This document shows positions 41,262 to 52,553 of a DNA stretch of 64,000 bases, one piece after another. Numbering within the stretch: position 1 is the stretch's first letter; the number at the start of each line of letters is the position of its first letter. The position numbers and the translations under genes are program-made. The notes beneath the pieces are model-generated. The model worked only from the letters and a program-made list of their open reading frames with translations. It did not search any database and was not told the DNA's origin. The DNA comes from Symbiodinium natans. Lineage: Eukaryota; Sar; Dinophyceae; Suessiales; Symbiodiniaceae. Location of the stretch: assembly GCA_905221605.1 (NCBI GenBank), contig CAJNDS010002301.1, forward strand, positions 951,692 through 1,015,691, read 5' to 3'.

Positions 41262-41345
41262 CCTATACTACCCAAGGGCCGTACTTCAGAGACGTAAGGG
41301 ACCATATCAAGGGCCCATGTAACTAACTACCCTTAGAGTGAGCCT
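41262..41345. repeat. Dispersed repeat, copy 2 (see 14330-14425)
   Basis: Same ordered blocks as copy 1: ACCCAAGGGCC, CTTCAGA, AGGGACCATAT, AAGGGCCCAT and TAACTACCCTT, with a small insertion. Confidence 0.7.
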
Positions 41346-41589
41346 AAACCCTCAACCCTAGGATTCACATAAACAAATCCAGCACCTCCACCCCACGCGG
41401 TGATCTTCAACAACACAGTGCTCACTACGCAGCCAGGCTTCCCAACAAGATTGGAAGCGGTTCTGCAACCTGGCGGCCTAGCAATCGTCCTCCGTGGATT
41501 GAGGCGAGTTCATCCCTAAACCCTCAACCCCCTCTAAACCCCCTAAACCCCTGACTAGACCCCAATACCCTGAACCTCAAACTGCGCTG

Positions 41590-41593
<4 letters not shown>

Positions 41594-41633
<40 letters not shown>

Positions 41634-41666
41634 AGAGAGAGAGAGAGAGAGCGCGCGAGAGAGAGG
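41594..41666. repeat. (GA)n microsatellite
   Basis: About 36 GA dinucleotides with two GCGC interruptions. Confidence 0.98.
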
Positions 41667-43634
41667 TGGGTGGGTGCCTCCGAAGTCACCGGCGGCTCTT
41701 CGCGAGGTTCTGTGGCACGCTGGCCTTGGGAGCATGGCGGGATTCTCAGAAAAATCTGGGGGCGTAAGTAGAGGGTGTGGGGTGTTGGGTCTAGGAACTT
41801 TAGAAACCTGATGGGTTCTGGGTTCGGGGGTTAGAGCTTGGTAAACCTTGGGGATGAGGGTGTGTAGAGTTTATGAACCTTAGAGTTTAGCCCCTGTCGG
41901 GTTTTGAGTTTACAAAATGTAGGGTGTGGGGTTGAGGGTCACTTGATTGGGGTTTAGGGTTTAGGGTTTAGGGTCGCAAGTGCGTCAGCCATGGCAGCAT
42001 CCTGCTGGCACCCTGTCCCCACGAACCCTGAAAGTGTTGGCTCCCTAAACCGAAAACCCTACATCCTAAACCCTAATCCCTAACCCCTAAACCGGATGCC
42101 CTCTTTGGAGGTACAGTCCCCCTCGGGGTGGGCAGACGCAGCCGGCAAAGGCGATTCTCCCGGATTTTCCCACCGATGCATCTGTTGAGGTGAGCAGAGA
42201 CAGGCATCGGCTCGAGTAGTCTTGGTGTCTGGTTCCTGGCGTCCCCCTGGCAGCCCAAAGGAGGGTCAAACTCAAGGCTCGGGTGGTTTAGGCTCTGTAG
42301 GCTTTAAACCGGGTTCCGGGAGCGCGGCTGAGCGTTCCCGAAGCCTAAACCCTAAGTATACCTACGACTTAAAGGGCAATGCTAGACTGTAGGTAAATAG
42401 AGTTGCATGTTGTTGCATGAGCTTAGGGCTTAATTCGCGGTTTTAAGGTTTAGGGATTTAAGGGCTTTAGGGCCGCAACTTGAATTCAGTCTGTTTACAA
42501 GCAAGGAAGTTCCCTTCTTCAGAAGAGCACACTGCAAACGATCAAAATTCAACAGGTTTGAGGGTTTAGGGTCCAACCCTAAACCCTGAACCCTGAACCC
42601 TAAACCCTAAACCCTAAACCCTAACCCCTAAACCCTAAACCCTAAACCCTCTGAACCCTCTGAACCCTTGGAACCCAGAAGAAATCAGTCCAAGCCACGC
42701 CAGCCAGGCCGCTGTAGCTCCCAGACCTCCAGCTTTGGGGGGTTTGAGGGTCTAGGGTCTAGGGTCCATAGGTTTTGGGGTTTAGGGTTTAGGGTTCAGG
42801 GTTTAGGGTCTTTGACCTAAGCTTGGCTTGCAAGAGGCTTCTGCACACAGAGCAAGAGGCTGTAGTGATGCCTTTCCCCCCTAAACCCTAAACCCCAAAC
42901 CCTAAACCCTAAGAACCTGCTGTCCCTAAACCCTAACCAGCAACCCCCACCGCCTGCCCAAGCTTGTACTTCTGACAGCAGGCCCCCCCCCCCCCCCCCG
43001 TGCCCGTGTGCAGCCATGCCAAGCGCCGCGCGTAGCCCATGACCCGATCGCCTAAGTCGGGATGGGGTCGATTTGGAAGTGGGGCGTATGCTTCTGGAGG
43101 CTTGGCGGTTGCGTGTTTTTTGTGGGTTTTTTGGATTCAGGGTTGACAAGTTTGGCAATAAGGTTTGGGGTTTACCGGGTGTGAATGTTTAGGGAAGGGC
43201 TTGGGATTCGTGTCAAGCGGTTTTACCGGGCCTTGATTGCGAACTCACTCCCCCACAGCAAGCCAAAAACAGACCGAACACAGGGACCTGGACACCGAGG
43301 CTCCCTGTAGTCGAATATTACGAATATTGGCATGTGTGTTAATAGTACAAGACGAAAACAATAAAGGTGGTAGTGAAGCTAAATGGCGGCAGCGAATGTC
43401 GGATTGTCGGTCGGAGCGCACGAGCACAAGCTCAGCTCTAGCCACTCTAAACGAGTCCCCAAACCCGTTTAGGGTTTAGGGTTGGTTTAGGGTTTAGGGT
43501 TGGTTTAGGGTTTAGGGTTTAGGGTTTAGGGTTTGGGGTTTAGGGTTTAGGGTTTAGGGTTTAGGGGTTAGGGGTTTAGGGTTTAGGGTTTAGGGTTTAG
43601 GGTTTAGAGTTCCAAGGCCCGAAAACCCCACAGC

Positions 43635-43703
43635 CCTGTCGCAGCCGAAGGCGCTCACATCCGGTTTGCGGAAGGTGGCGTACGCGGAGCCTTTGTCAGA
43701 TCC
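43635..43703 (-). CDS. Exon-like island GSDKGSAYATFRKPDVSAFG
   Basis: Minus strand: GTGCGCAG|G acceptor, one open frame reading GSDKGSAYATFRKPDVSAFG then CD, and a possible GC donor. It could be the N-terminal YRNGYAIVRRPTVGIGG-type segment of the EFHC1-like protein, but the resemblance is loose. Confidence 0.5.
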
Positions 43704-44410
43704 CTGCGCACGTCGAGCGGTTGAGGAGCTTTTCGAGTCATGAGATGCGTGCGGCTTCTTGCAACCTACCCCCTAAACCCTGAACCCCCTAAACTCAAAA
43801 CGCTCCATGCTTTACTCGACAAGCCCCATAAAACAGGTTTCGGGCTTAGGGTTTGGGGTTAAGGATTTAGGGCCCCAATTTAGGGGGGACATCTTGATAT
43901 TCATAGATGGCCCTACGTGGGAACTCCCGTACCTCACGCCAAACCTCCCTCCCTCCCCTCCAACTCCCCGCCAGCGCATAGCGCAGGGACTGATTCTTCT
44001 CGTGTCCTCGCGGCAGCGCCAGGGAGATTTCAGGCCATAAGAAACCCTAAACCCTACACCCCAAACCGCAAACCCTGAACCCTTTACATCAAGCAAAAAG
44101 AACTCCTAGAATTTGACCCTGGGCCTGAAGCCCTGAACTGTCTCACCAAACACGAAGGCCGCCACTAAATTCCTTTTAGGGTTTAGGGTTTAGGGCTTCG
44201 GGTTTAGGGTTTAGGGTTTAGGGTGTAGGGCTCAAAGTTTTTGGGGCAGTTCGGGTTCAAAAGGTTGGGTCTAGGGCAGAGGGCTTGGGATGTTTTAGGG
44301 CGTTGTAGGGCTTCAAGGTCCGAGAACCCAACACCCTGAAACACCACACCACGCGCACACCCCAAAACCCTAAACCCCATACCCCAAGAAACCTGAACCC
44401 CAAAACCCAA

Positions 44411-44602
44411 ACCCTGAACACTGAAACCCTGAAACCCTGAAACCCTGAAACCCTGAAACCCTGAAACCCTGAAACCCTGAAACCCTGAAACCCTGAAAAC
44501 CCTGAAAACCTGAAACCCTGAAACCCTGAAACCCTGAAACCCTAAACCCTAAACCCTAAACCCTAAACCCTAAACCCTAAACCCTAAACCCTAAACCCTA
44601 AC
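44411..44602. repeat. CCCTGAAA octamer array joined to CCCTAAA array
   Basis: About fifteen CCCTGAAA octamers (44415-44540) followed by about eight CCCTAAA heptamers, ending at the exon-like island at 44603. Confidence 0.97.
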
Positions 44603-44686
44603 CTGCAGGTTCCCAAGCCCAGGGCTCCTTCCAGCTTCGGGCCGGTGGTGCCCAGAGCCCACAGAGAAGGAAGCGAGGTCGATTTC
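44603..44686 (-). CDS. Exon-like island, frame uncertain
   Basis: Minus strand: CATCTTCAG|G acceptor and CTGCAG|GTTAGGG donor, the latter being telomere-like repeat. All three frames are open over 84 nt (one contains EIDLASFSVGSGHHRPEAG), so the product cannot be read. Splice sites and GC-rich composition support an exon. Confidence 0.45.
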
Positions 44687-45412
44687 CTGAAGATGATTGG
44701 GGTTTGCAGGGGTTTAGGGTTTAGGGTTTAGGGTTTAGGGTTTAGGGTTTGGGGTTGAGGGTTTTTGGGTTTGGGGTTTGGGGTATAGGGGGGGGGGGGG
44801 GGGGGGGTTGGGGTCCCTATAAAACTTAATTTGAATGGCTTTAAGGGTATCAAAGTATAGGGATGATCGATTCCCTGAAGAGCTTGGTGAGGTTGGTTAG
44901 GGTTTGTAGGGGTTTGGGCTTAGGGTTTAGGGTTTAGGGCTAGGAATAACAAGGGTGCCCTTTCTGGTTTAACTCCGAACCCAAACCCTAAGAGTGAATC
45001 CGGGCCTACTCTGGGTGATGAGGCATTTTGGGTTTGGAGGTGTTTGGGGGCCCATGGGGTTTATGGGGTTCATGGGGTTGACGGGGTGTAGAAGGTTTGT
45101 AGTAGGGTTGGTTGATCTTTAAGGCAACTTTAAGGGCTTAGAGGGTTTAGGGCTCCAAGGGTTGGTTCTGGATTCAAAGTTGGGGGTTTACGGTCTTGTG
45201 GGTGTTGGGGTTTAGGGTGCTAGGTGGTCTGCTCCGGGTCCAGGAAATTTGGGCTTGTTAGGGCTTTTCAGGTTTTTCAGGGCAACTCAGTAACTAACCC
45301 TAAACCCTAAACCCTAAACCCTAAACCCGAAACCCTAAACCCGAAACCCTAAACCCGAAACCCTAAACCCTGAACCCTAAACTTTAGGCTTGGTGACGGT
45401 TCGTCCCCTTCA

Positions 45413-45492
45413 GCTGTTGCAGCTGCGCCACGCCATGGGCGACGCTGCCGGGCCTGGGCTCGCCATCTTGGGCGAGATCATGGAGGCCTGCG
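45413..45492 (+). CDS. Exon-like island LLQLRHAMGDAAGPGLAILG (strand uncertain)
   Basis: Plus strand: CCCCTTCAG acceptor, then LLQLRHAMGDAAGPGLAILG and EIMEACG, ending at GGTTTAGGG. The amphipathic helix pattern is attractive. A minus-strand frame with CCGCAG|G acceptor is also open, and every confirmed neighbour is on minus, so the strand is not settled. Confidence 0.35.
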
Positions 45493-45497
45493 GCTTC

Positions 45498-45848
45498 GGG
45501 TTTAGGGTTTAGGGTTTAGGGTTTACGGTTTAGGGTTTAGGGTTTAGGGTTTAGGGTTTAGGGTTTAGGGTTTAGGGTTTAGGGTTTAGGGTTTAGGGTT
45601 TAGGGTTTAGTGTTTAAGGTTTAGGGTTTAGGGTTTAGGGTTTAGGGTTTAGGGTCCAGGGTTTAGGGTTTAGGGTTTAGGGTTTAGGCTTTAGGCTTTA
45701 GGGTTTAGGGTTTGGGGTTTGGGGTTTGGGGTTTGGGGTTTGGGGTTTAGGGTTGGGTTTAGGGTTTAGGGTTTAGAGTTTAGGGCTTGGGGTTTAGGGT
45801 TTGGGGTTTAGAGTTTAGTGCTTGGGGTTTAGGGTTTGGGGTTGAGGA
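45498..45848. repeat. Longest TTTAGGG-type array in the window
   Basis: About 350 bp of TTTAGGG with TTTGGGG and other variants, all one orientation. The TTTGGGG form clusters near 45712-45750. Confidence 0.97.
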
Positions 45849-46230
45849 GGGATTAGGGCTTCTAGAGCTTCGGAAGTCGCGTCTCAAGACTCACGTCGGT
45901 CACAAGCTTCAGACCGCCACTGCCATCGGCCCTCCCAGAAAAAGAGGCCTCTACAGGTCCTCCTGCCCTGAACCCTAAACCGATAACTGCTGCAAACCCC
46001 TGTAACCCGTATAAGCCCTATAAACCCTTTAAACCCTGTAATCCCTGTAAACCCATTCGACCCTCTAAACCCTAAACCCTCAACCCTAAACCCTATAAAC
46101 CCCATAAGCCCCCTAAACCTTTTTGTGTACGGAAACCCGCGTCCACCCCCTCAAAGGTCCCCCCAAAACAGGTCTGGCCTTGGGGCGCCCAAGGCTTCCT
46201 CTACACTGGCCCGTTTGGGCCCGCGGCTGA

Positions 46231-46350
46231 GGTTTGGGGTTTGGGGTTTGGGGTTTGGGGTTTGGGGTTTGGGGTTTGGGGTTTGGGGTTTGGGGTTTGG
46301 GGTTTGGGGTTTGGGGTTTGGGGTTTGGGGTTTGGGGTTTGGGGTTTGGG
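46231..46350. repeat. Homogeneous TTTGGGG array
   Basis: About 17 perfect TTTGGGG heptamers, the G-rich variant of the usual unit. Strong G-quadruplex potential. ORFs such as GLGFGVW repeats on the plus strand are products of this array. Confidence 0.98.
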
Positions 46351-46834
46351 CTGGGTTTCAAGTGCTGGGGCAGGAGGATCGTGAGAAGTCGCTTCTGGCT
46401 CCCAGGCATGCTGCCTGTGCCCGTTCCATTCCTCTCAACCCCTTGAAGCCCGAGCCCGACAGACCCCATAAGCCCTACAAAGCCTATCAGCCCGCCAGAC
46501 CCCATAAACTCTATAAACCCTGGCCATCAAAAGCAAATTCTCTGAAGCTTCTAACCTCCATAAAGCCCTAAGAACCTCAGATACCGGAACAAAAACCCGA
46601 AACCAGAGCCCCTCATCCCAAGACCTAAACAACGTCGCAGGCTTCAGGTTAGGGTTTAGGATTAGGGGTCCAACCTGCACCCACAGCCCCGCCTGCTGAA
46701 CACGACATGAAAAACACATGGGTGGCGCCCTAGGCCTGCCTTGTAGAGTTTAAGGCTTTTTCCAGGGCTTTCGGCTTCTAACCTAGGATGGGCTAGTTCA
46801 AAAACCTGATTCAACTCCGAATTCCCTAAACCCT

Positions 46835-46920
46835 ACACCCCAAACTTTACACCCAAAACCCTACACCCCAAACCCTACACCCAAAACCCTACACCCCAAA
46901 CCCTACACCCAAAACCGGAA
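46835..46920. repeat. AAACCCTACACCCC/AAACCCTACACCCA array
   Basis: Alternating 14-mers, a higher-order unit built from two altered heptamers. Confidence 0.9.
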
Positions 46921-47067
46921 CAATTTCCATAGGTCTATTGGACTGGATGGTATCAAGCCATTGGTGCGTGCTGATCATTGCCAAGCAGCGTGGGAACTGT
47001 ACTTATGGAGACACCACTGGCGTAGGACAGTCGCATCCCAAGCCTCAAGCAGAGGCCTTGGGTTCAG

Positions 47068-47205
47068 TAGGGTTTAGGGTTTAGGGTTTAGGGTTTAGGG
47101 TTTAGGGTTTAGGGTTTAGGGTTTAGGGTTTAGGGTTTAGGGTTTAGGGTTTAGAGTTCAGTAGGGTTTGGGGTTCAGTAGGGTTTAGGGTTTAGGGTTC
47201 AAGTT
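47068..47205. repeat. TTTAGGG array
   Basis: About 13 near-perfect heptamers, then degenerate TTCAGTAGGG forms. Confidence 0.95.
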
Positions 47206-48082
47206 GTGGGAGTGGTGGCAGTCGGATCCCATAAATCCCTGGGCCCTTGCACCTCACAGCCAGAACCCCAAAAAGTTGAACCTACGTTCAAAACCCAAAA
47301 ACTCCTAAGGTGTAGTCGGGTTTGGGGTTGAGGCTTTTGGGTTTTGTGTTGGGTTTCTTTGGGTTGCGTAGGGGGCAGGTCTGCACTAAGACCCGAAATC
47401 AAATTCTATCAACATACACTAACAATGCTCCCAATAATTACCCCTTCTGGAAACATTCCATGGGAACAGTCCGCAGTCAGGTGTCTCCATAGCTGTCTAG
47501 CCTCCGGGCCACGAGATTGTACAAGTTTGGCCGCGGAATCCCAGCATTTCTACATGTGTGGCCGTCGGGGAGATCTGCCGCAAACAGGATCAACCACGGG
47601 GCTGGACATACAAACAGATTTGAGGGAGGGGGTATCGTGGCAGGCCGTAAACCCTAAACCCTAAACCCTAAACCCTAATACCCTAAACCCTAAACCGTAT
47701 ACCCTAATACCCTAATGCCCTAATACCCTACTACCCTACTACCCTAGTACCCTAAACCCTAAACCTAAACCCCTAAACCCTAAACCCTAAACCCTAAACC
47801 CTAAACCCGAAACCCGAAACCCGAAACCCTAAACCCTACCCAAACCCGACACCCTAAACCCACAACGTGGGAGAATCGTTGACTGAAGCCATTGCAACTC
47901 TCGGGGCTTGTAGGGTTTCTAGGGCGTATATATATAGGGCTTGTAGTGTTTGGAGGGGGTTTAGGGTTTAGGGTTTAGGGTTTAGGGTTTAGGGTTTCGG
48001 GTTTTGGGTTAGGGTTTCGAGGGCCTATGAGGTGTATGGGCTTTGATGTAGGGCTGCGTCTGGATCTAAGCCCATCGTTAAC

Positions 48083-48163
48083 CCGCTCGCAGAGCAGTTG
48101 AAAGGCGCGGTCCACGAAACGATCTTCTTCGAGCGCGAACCCTTCGAAGTGTGTGGCATATAG
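48083..48163 (-). CDS. Exon-like island, helix LYATHFEGFALEEDRFVDRA
   Basis: Minus strand: TTTGAAG acceptor, reading LYATHFEGFALEEDRFVDRA then FQLLCER, and a GTTAACG donor. A plus-strand frame ending in TAG (containing AEQLKGAVHETIFF) is also open. I prefer minus for agreement with neighbours. No family recognised. Confidence 0.4.
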
Positions 48164-48589
48164 CTTCAAAAGACGTCACCCTCCAAATTACAAAGGGTTT
48201 AGGGTTTAGGGTTTAGGGTTTATAGGATTTAGGGTTTAGGGAGGTAGGGCTCCATTCGTGGTTTGTTTGTGCTCTTTTTTTTGGGTGGGCGGGGAAGGAT
48301 TGATGAGGATATTCCGGTAGAGTGAAGCTAGCTATGGCCTATATCCAGGAAGGTTGTAATGGGATATTCCAGGGTATTGGGAAGAAGCCTGAACCTTCCG
48401 GTAGGGCTTGCGCGCATCCTAGCACCGCATTGAAATGGGCGCCTCTTGAAATGAATCTGAAATGGATGCCTCGGGGCTCACGACGTCGGAGATGAGACCC
48501 TGAAAACCTAAACCCTAAACCCTAGAGTCAGAAGCCCTGGATCCGGCTATAGAACCAAGAATCTGAGCGTAACCTTCGGACCATGGGCC

Positions 48590-48850
48590 ATGGGGCTTGT
48601 TCATAAGCACGTCTGCAAAAAGGAGGGTTGCACCAGAAGAATCCCCAGGCGGAGAAAGCCAGGAAGCGACGCTCAGTTCCTTTTTGTGATTCTTGGTTTT
48701 ACACTTGATTATTCGAAACGGACGCTAGAAGTAACGCCGTACAGTGGGACCGACTTTGCTATCAAAGCTGAGAAACTTTTTGATGTCAAATCAAAGACAT
48801 GGGAAAATGCAACAAGGCTTCTCCGTTCACAACCAGTGCCAGGTACCTAG
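48590..48850 (+). CDS. Weak ORF of unknown function
   Basis: 86 codons on plus from ATG at 48590, less GC-rich than its surroundings and free of telomere-like repeat, with segments such as FLFVILGFTLDYSKRTLEV and FDVKSKTWENATRLL. It may be inserted-element sequence. No domain recognised. Confidence 0.25.
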   Translation: MGLVHKHVCKKEGCTRRIPRRRKPGSDAQFLFVILGFTLDYSKRTLEVTPYSGTDFAIKAEKLFDVKSKTWENATRLLRSQPVPGT

Positions 48851-49846
48851 ATCCTGAACCCCTCTCTCAACCCCCAGCCCTACAAGCAGGGAAGCGAGCC
48901 CCTCTGATGATCCCAAACCCCCAAGCTTCTGCGCCATTGCAACTCTCAACTGCCGACTCATCAGAGCCTCGTAGACATCCTGAGGGTCTATTGGGCAGCA
49001 GCCTTCAGCTAACGGATGCCCCGCACCGCCAAGCCTCAGCCCATGTGCGTGGCCAGAAAGCCGCAGGAGGCCCGTATAACAGCGCGCCGCGGGTCCACAA
49101 AAAGAGAGCTGTTCAAGAGTTGGGTTGGAGTGTCTTACTCGCTGTGAATTCGCCAGCCTGTCTTTCCCTTAGAAGAGCCCCTTTTAAGGGACTCTACAGG
49201 GAATCTCATTCCTAACTTCCCTCAACCCCCAAACCCAGGAATCAGCACGACTAGTCCGACTAGTGGGCCTGGGGGTAAGCATGCGCTTGCTTAGAGCGAG
49301 GGCCCAGCACCAGCATCTTGACCCCGAAATGCCGTACACCGACATCTGTTACCATGTAGTAAATGGGCCCTTAATCATTAGACTAGGGCTTTGGGAGAGT
49401 TATTCTAGTAGAATTAAGTAGGGGCCGTAAGGAAATCTCATTAGTAATGATTCCGACCCCCATATTGCTACATTACCCTGTGCTGCTGGGATCTTGGCAA
49501 CGCACGTCTCTGCCACAAGTGCTCGGATAACAGCTTGGAGCAAGCAATAAGACGAACTGGCGTGTCTCCTCAAACCAGAAATAAACGATCTCAACCCCGA
49601 AGACCTAAAGACCTGCAAGCCCTGCATCATACCCCCTATATGCCCGAATAACCCACAAACTCTATAAACCCTAGAAACATTAGACCCTCCACAATCTATA
49701 CGGTATAAACCCGAAAAAAAAACACCTATAAACCATGAAGCCTGCAAATCCTGTCAACCCTATAAACCTTACAACCCCTAAACCTAGAAACTGTGAACCA
49801 CAAACCCTATAAACCCTGCAAACCCTACAAAGCTAAACCCTAAACC

Positions 49847-49940
49847 CTAAGCCCTTAATCCTAAACCCTAAACCCTAAACCCTAAACCCTAAACCCTAAA
49901 CCCTAAACCCTAAACCCTAAACCCTAAACCCTAAACCCAA
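49847..49940. repeat. CCCTAAA array
   Basis: About 12 heptamers with minor variants. Confidence 0.95.
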
Positions 49941-49992
49941 CAAAGCCAAACCCTAACCCTAAACCCTAAACACTAAACCCGACATGGCATTC

Positions 49993-50058
49993 CCAGCTCC
50001 ATGTTGTGGACCCGCGGTGAGCCGGATCCTTCGCTTTGCGCACCAGCGTGGAAGCTTC
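49993..50058 (-). CDS. Exon-like island EASTLVRKAKDPAHRGSTTW
   Basis: Minus strand: CTGCAG|G acceptor, reading EASTLVRKAKDPAHRGSTTW then SW, and TGG|GAATGCC, a GA donor. CCCTAAA lies on its left and TTTAGGG on its right, the usual exon setting. Part of the unnamed upstream gene. Confidence 0.55.
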
Positions 50059-50249
50059 CTGCAGGCACGCTGGGTCTATAGGGTTTAGGGTTTGGGGTTT
50101 AGGGTTTGGGGTTTTGGGTTTTGGGTTTAGGATTTAGGATTTAGGGTTTAGGGTTTAGGAAAAACATTGAAGCCTTCTGTGGCTTGGTAAAGGCATCTAG
50201 CGTTGGGGCATTGCCAAGCTCAGAAATCCAGCAAAGCCCAACTCTTTGA

Positions 50250-50380
50250 CTACGATTTGCTTAAGAACCCCCCCCCCACAAGTAACAAAATGAAACTCCC
50301 TATATAGCCCTATTATAAGGAGGATGATTTTCTTTCTTTTTTTTTTTTTGGGGGGGGGGGGGTTCTTAAGCCATTAGTAG
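50250..50380. mobile_element. MITE-like palindromic element, copy C
   Basis: Ends CTACGATTTGCTTAAGAACC and GGTTCTTAAGCCATTAGTAG are inverted repeats. The left end carries C10, the right T12 then G12. The interior has CCCTATATAGCCCTATTATA, related to copy B. The best-preserved copy. Confidence 0.8.
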
Positions 50381-50944
50381 CTGCGTTGGAGACTCAGGTT
50401 CGAGGGTTCGCGTGGAAGGAGGTGATCGGCGTTCCGGACTGCTCAGGCCGGCCGAAAACAGGAGACATGCAAAGACCGCCGAGCCGCAAGAGCCAGACTC
50501 TCGGAAGTTTAGGGGTTCGGGGGTTAGGGCTTGAGTTTTATCATTTAGGTGCGGGGTGGAAAAGGACGAAGCCTAGGACACCGAGGAGGACGCCAACGAC
50601 ACCAATGCTTTCCAAACAGCATGGGCTCAAGGAGGATTTCGGGTTTAGGGTTTAGGGTTGAGGGTTGAGCGTTTAGGCAGCAGCACTGACACCCAAGAAG
50701 CTGAGCATGTCATCTCGCCGAGCCCCTCGCCACAGCTTGGGGGGGGCTAACTGGGTTTAGGGTTTCGGGGTTTCTGGGCTAGGGTGTTGAGGGGTCGGGG
50801 GTTTTTGGAGCTTCGGGTATTTGGGGTTTTCTGTAATTAAGGAACACCCTAAACCCTAACACCCTCAACCCTAAACTCTGAACCCAAAACCCTAAACCCG
50901 AACCCCTAAACCCTAAACACCGAGGAGGCCGGCCTACGCGCCAC

Positions 50945-50981
50945 CCGAGATGCCAAACTTCTTCAGAACGTGGAGCCTTTC
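50945..50981 (-). CDS. Exon-like island ERLHVLKKFGIS
   Basis: Minus strand: CTCCAG|G acceptor, 12 codons ERLHVLKKFGIS, then GTGGCG donor. CCCTAAA left, TTTAGGG right. Helical; unnamed upstream gene. Confidence 0.55.
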
Positions 50982-50999
50982 CTGGAGTTTGGGATAGGG

Positions 51000-51130
51000 T
51001 TTAGGGTTTATAGGGTTTATAGGGTTTATAGGGTTTATAGGGTTTATAGGGTCTATAGGGTTTATAGGGTTTATAGGATTTGTAGGGTTTACAGGGTTTG
51101 CAGGGTCTATAGGGTTTATAGGGTTTAGGG
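51000..51130. repeat. TTTATAGGG nonamer array
   Basis: About thirteen nonamers with a few substitutions, beginning 19 bp from the exon at 50945-50981. Confidence 0.95.
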
Positions 51131-51586
51131 CAAGTCTAGGGCTAGGGTTTAGGGTTTAGGGACTCAGGAAGTCTAGGGTTTAGGGTGTATAGGCTCCTGA
51201 ACAATGTGAAATCCTAGACACTGTTCGGGTTCAGGGAGCTGTCCGAACTTTCAGAACAGGACCCCCCTAAACCCTAAACCCAAAACCCTAACACCCTAAA
51301 ACCCTAAAACCCTCAAACGCTAAAACCCTAAAACCCTAAACCCTAAACCCTGAACCTAAACCGGGATGGCGTAAGAGACCCAGGAGACACATGTAGGCCC
51401 CTAGCCCAATCTGTAGAGCTGAGGAGTTCAAGGTCTTGGTGCTTCAGGGCTTTAAGGGTGTTCCAGTCCATCTTTGAGTTTTGCGGATTCGGGTTTTTGG
51501 GGATCCAAAACCCCAAACCCCAAACCCCAAACCCCAAACCCTAAACCCTAAACCCTAAACCCTAACTGAGGGCTCAGGGTTTAGGG

Positions 51587-51640
51587 CTTCGCCGCCACAG
51601 CTGCCTCCAGCTCGAGCACTGCTGGGTCGTGCTTCAGGCC
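51587..51640 (-). CDS. Exon-like island GLKHDPAVLELEAAVAAK
   Basis: Minus strand: TGGCAG|G acceptor, reading GLKHDPAVLELEAAVAAK, an amphipathic helix. The donor may be GC six bases earlier (GCG|GCGAAG). Coiled-coil-like, unnamed gene. Confidence 0.6.
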
Positions 51641-52117
51641 CTGCCAGTGAAACAGGGCATAATTCAGGGTTTAGGGTTTAGGGTTTAGGGCTTAGGGTTT
51701 ATTGCGTAGAGTCTAAGCGTAAAGAATGCTCAAGAAGTTCTGACCATGATACGCTAGGCGAAACTCGACCCCCAGCTGCTGCAGGATATGTGGCTCAGTG
51801 CCTTAACCCTAAACCCTAAGCCCTCAAGCGCTGGCGTAGGGGCAGTCCTAGGCTAGGTTGACGGGTCTGGGTTGGGGCTCGGGGGTCATGACTCTTCCGC
51901 TCTGCTTTTCGTGAACAGCTGCAGATCTGGTAAACCTTACTTGCATACAATGCCCGAACCTATAAATCCCAAACAAACCCCAAACCCTGAAGCCCTGAAG
52001 CCCTGAAGCCCTGAAGCCCTGAAGCCCTGAAGCCCTGAAGCCCTAAACCCTAAACCCTAAACCCTAAACCCTAAACCCTAAACCCTAAACCCCAAACAAG
52101 GTCAGGACAGGCCAGGC

Positions 52118-52171
52118 CTTGTTGCTGCAGTGCCGCTCGTCGCGCATCTCGCGCTTCAGCGTCTGAAGGTC
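52118..52171 (-). CDS. Coiled-coil exon DLQTLKREMRDERHCSNK
   Basis: Minus strand: TCGCCAG|G acceptor, 18 codons DLQTLKREMRDERHCSNK with heptad-like spacing of hydrophobics, then AAG|GCCTGG (GC donor). Confidence 0.65.
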
Positions 52172-52506
52172 CTGGCGAGTGGAGGCCCACCATGCACAAG
52201 GCAAGGACGGGTTTAGGAATTAGGGTTTAGGGTTGTTTAGGGTTTAGGGATTAAACCCGAGGCCCTGAACCCTAGACCCGAAACCCCAAATCCTTAATCC
52301 TAATCTTCGACCCGAAGCCCCAAAATACTCCTAAACCCTAACCCCAGGCCGTGAAAAACTGCCTAAAGCTCCTAAAACCCTAAACCCTAAACCCTAAACC
52401 CTAAAACCTAAACCCTAAACCCTGAACCCTGAACCCTAAACCCTGACCTCAGGCCCTATGAAAGGCCCTGAAAATCTCCAAAAGGCCGCAAAACGTTTGC
52501 CCCGAC

Positions 52507-52553
52507 AAGTCCTCCTGCAGGTGGTTGAGCTCCTCCAGGTCTGCCTCCATGTC
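52507..52553 (-). CDS. Coiled-coil exon DMEADLEELNHLQED
   Basis: Minus strand: TTCGCAG|G acceptor and DMEADLEELNHLQED, acidic and leucine-rich. The 3' end is approximate (GT after GACTT, or GA donors slightly earlier). Confidence 0.6.

Larger units (their letters stand above)
40208..43634. other. Repeat-rich interval, N-terminal exons not resolved
   Basis: Telomere-like tracts, a (GA)n run and single-copy islands. Minus-strand islands at about 41680-41760, 42100-42260 and 42680-42720 are open for 15-50 codons, but none has both clean splice sites and a family match. Confidence 0.5.

Noticed and set aside
46125-46571. 148-codon ORF with GLGFGVW repeats
   Set aside because: Arises from the TTTGGGG array, which lacks stops in several frames.
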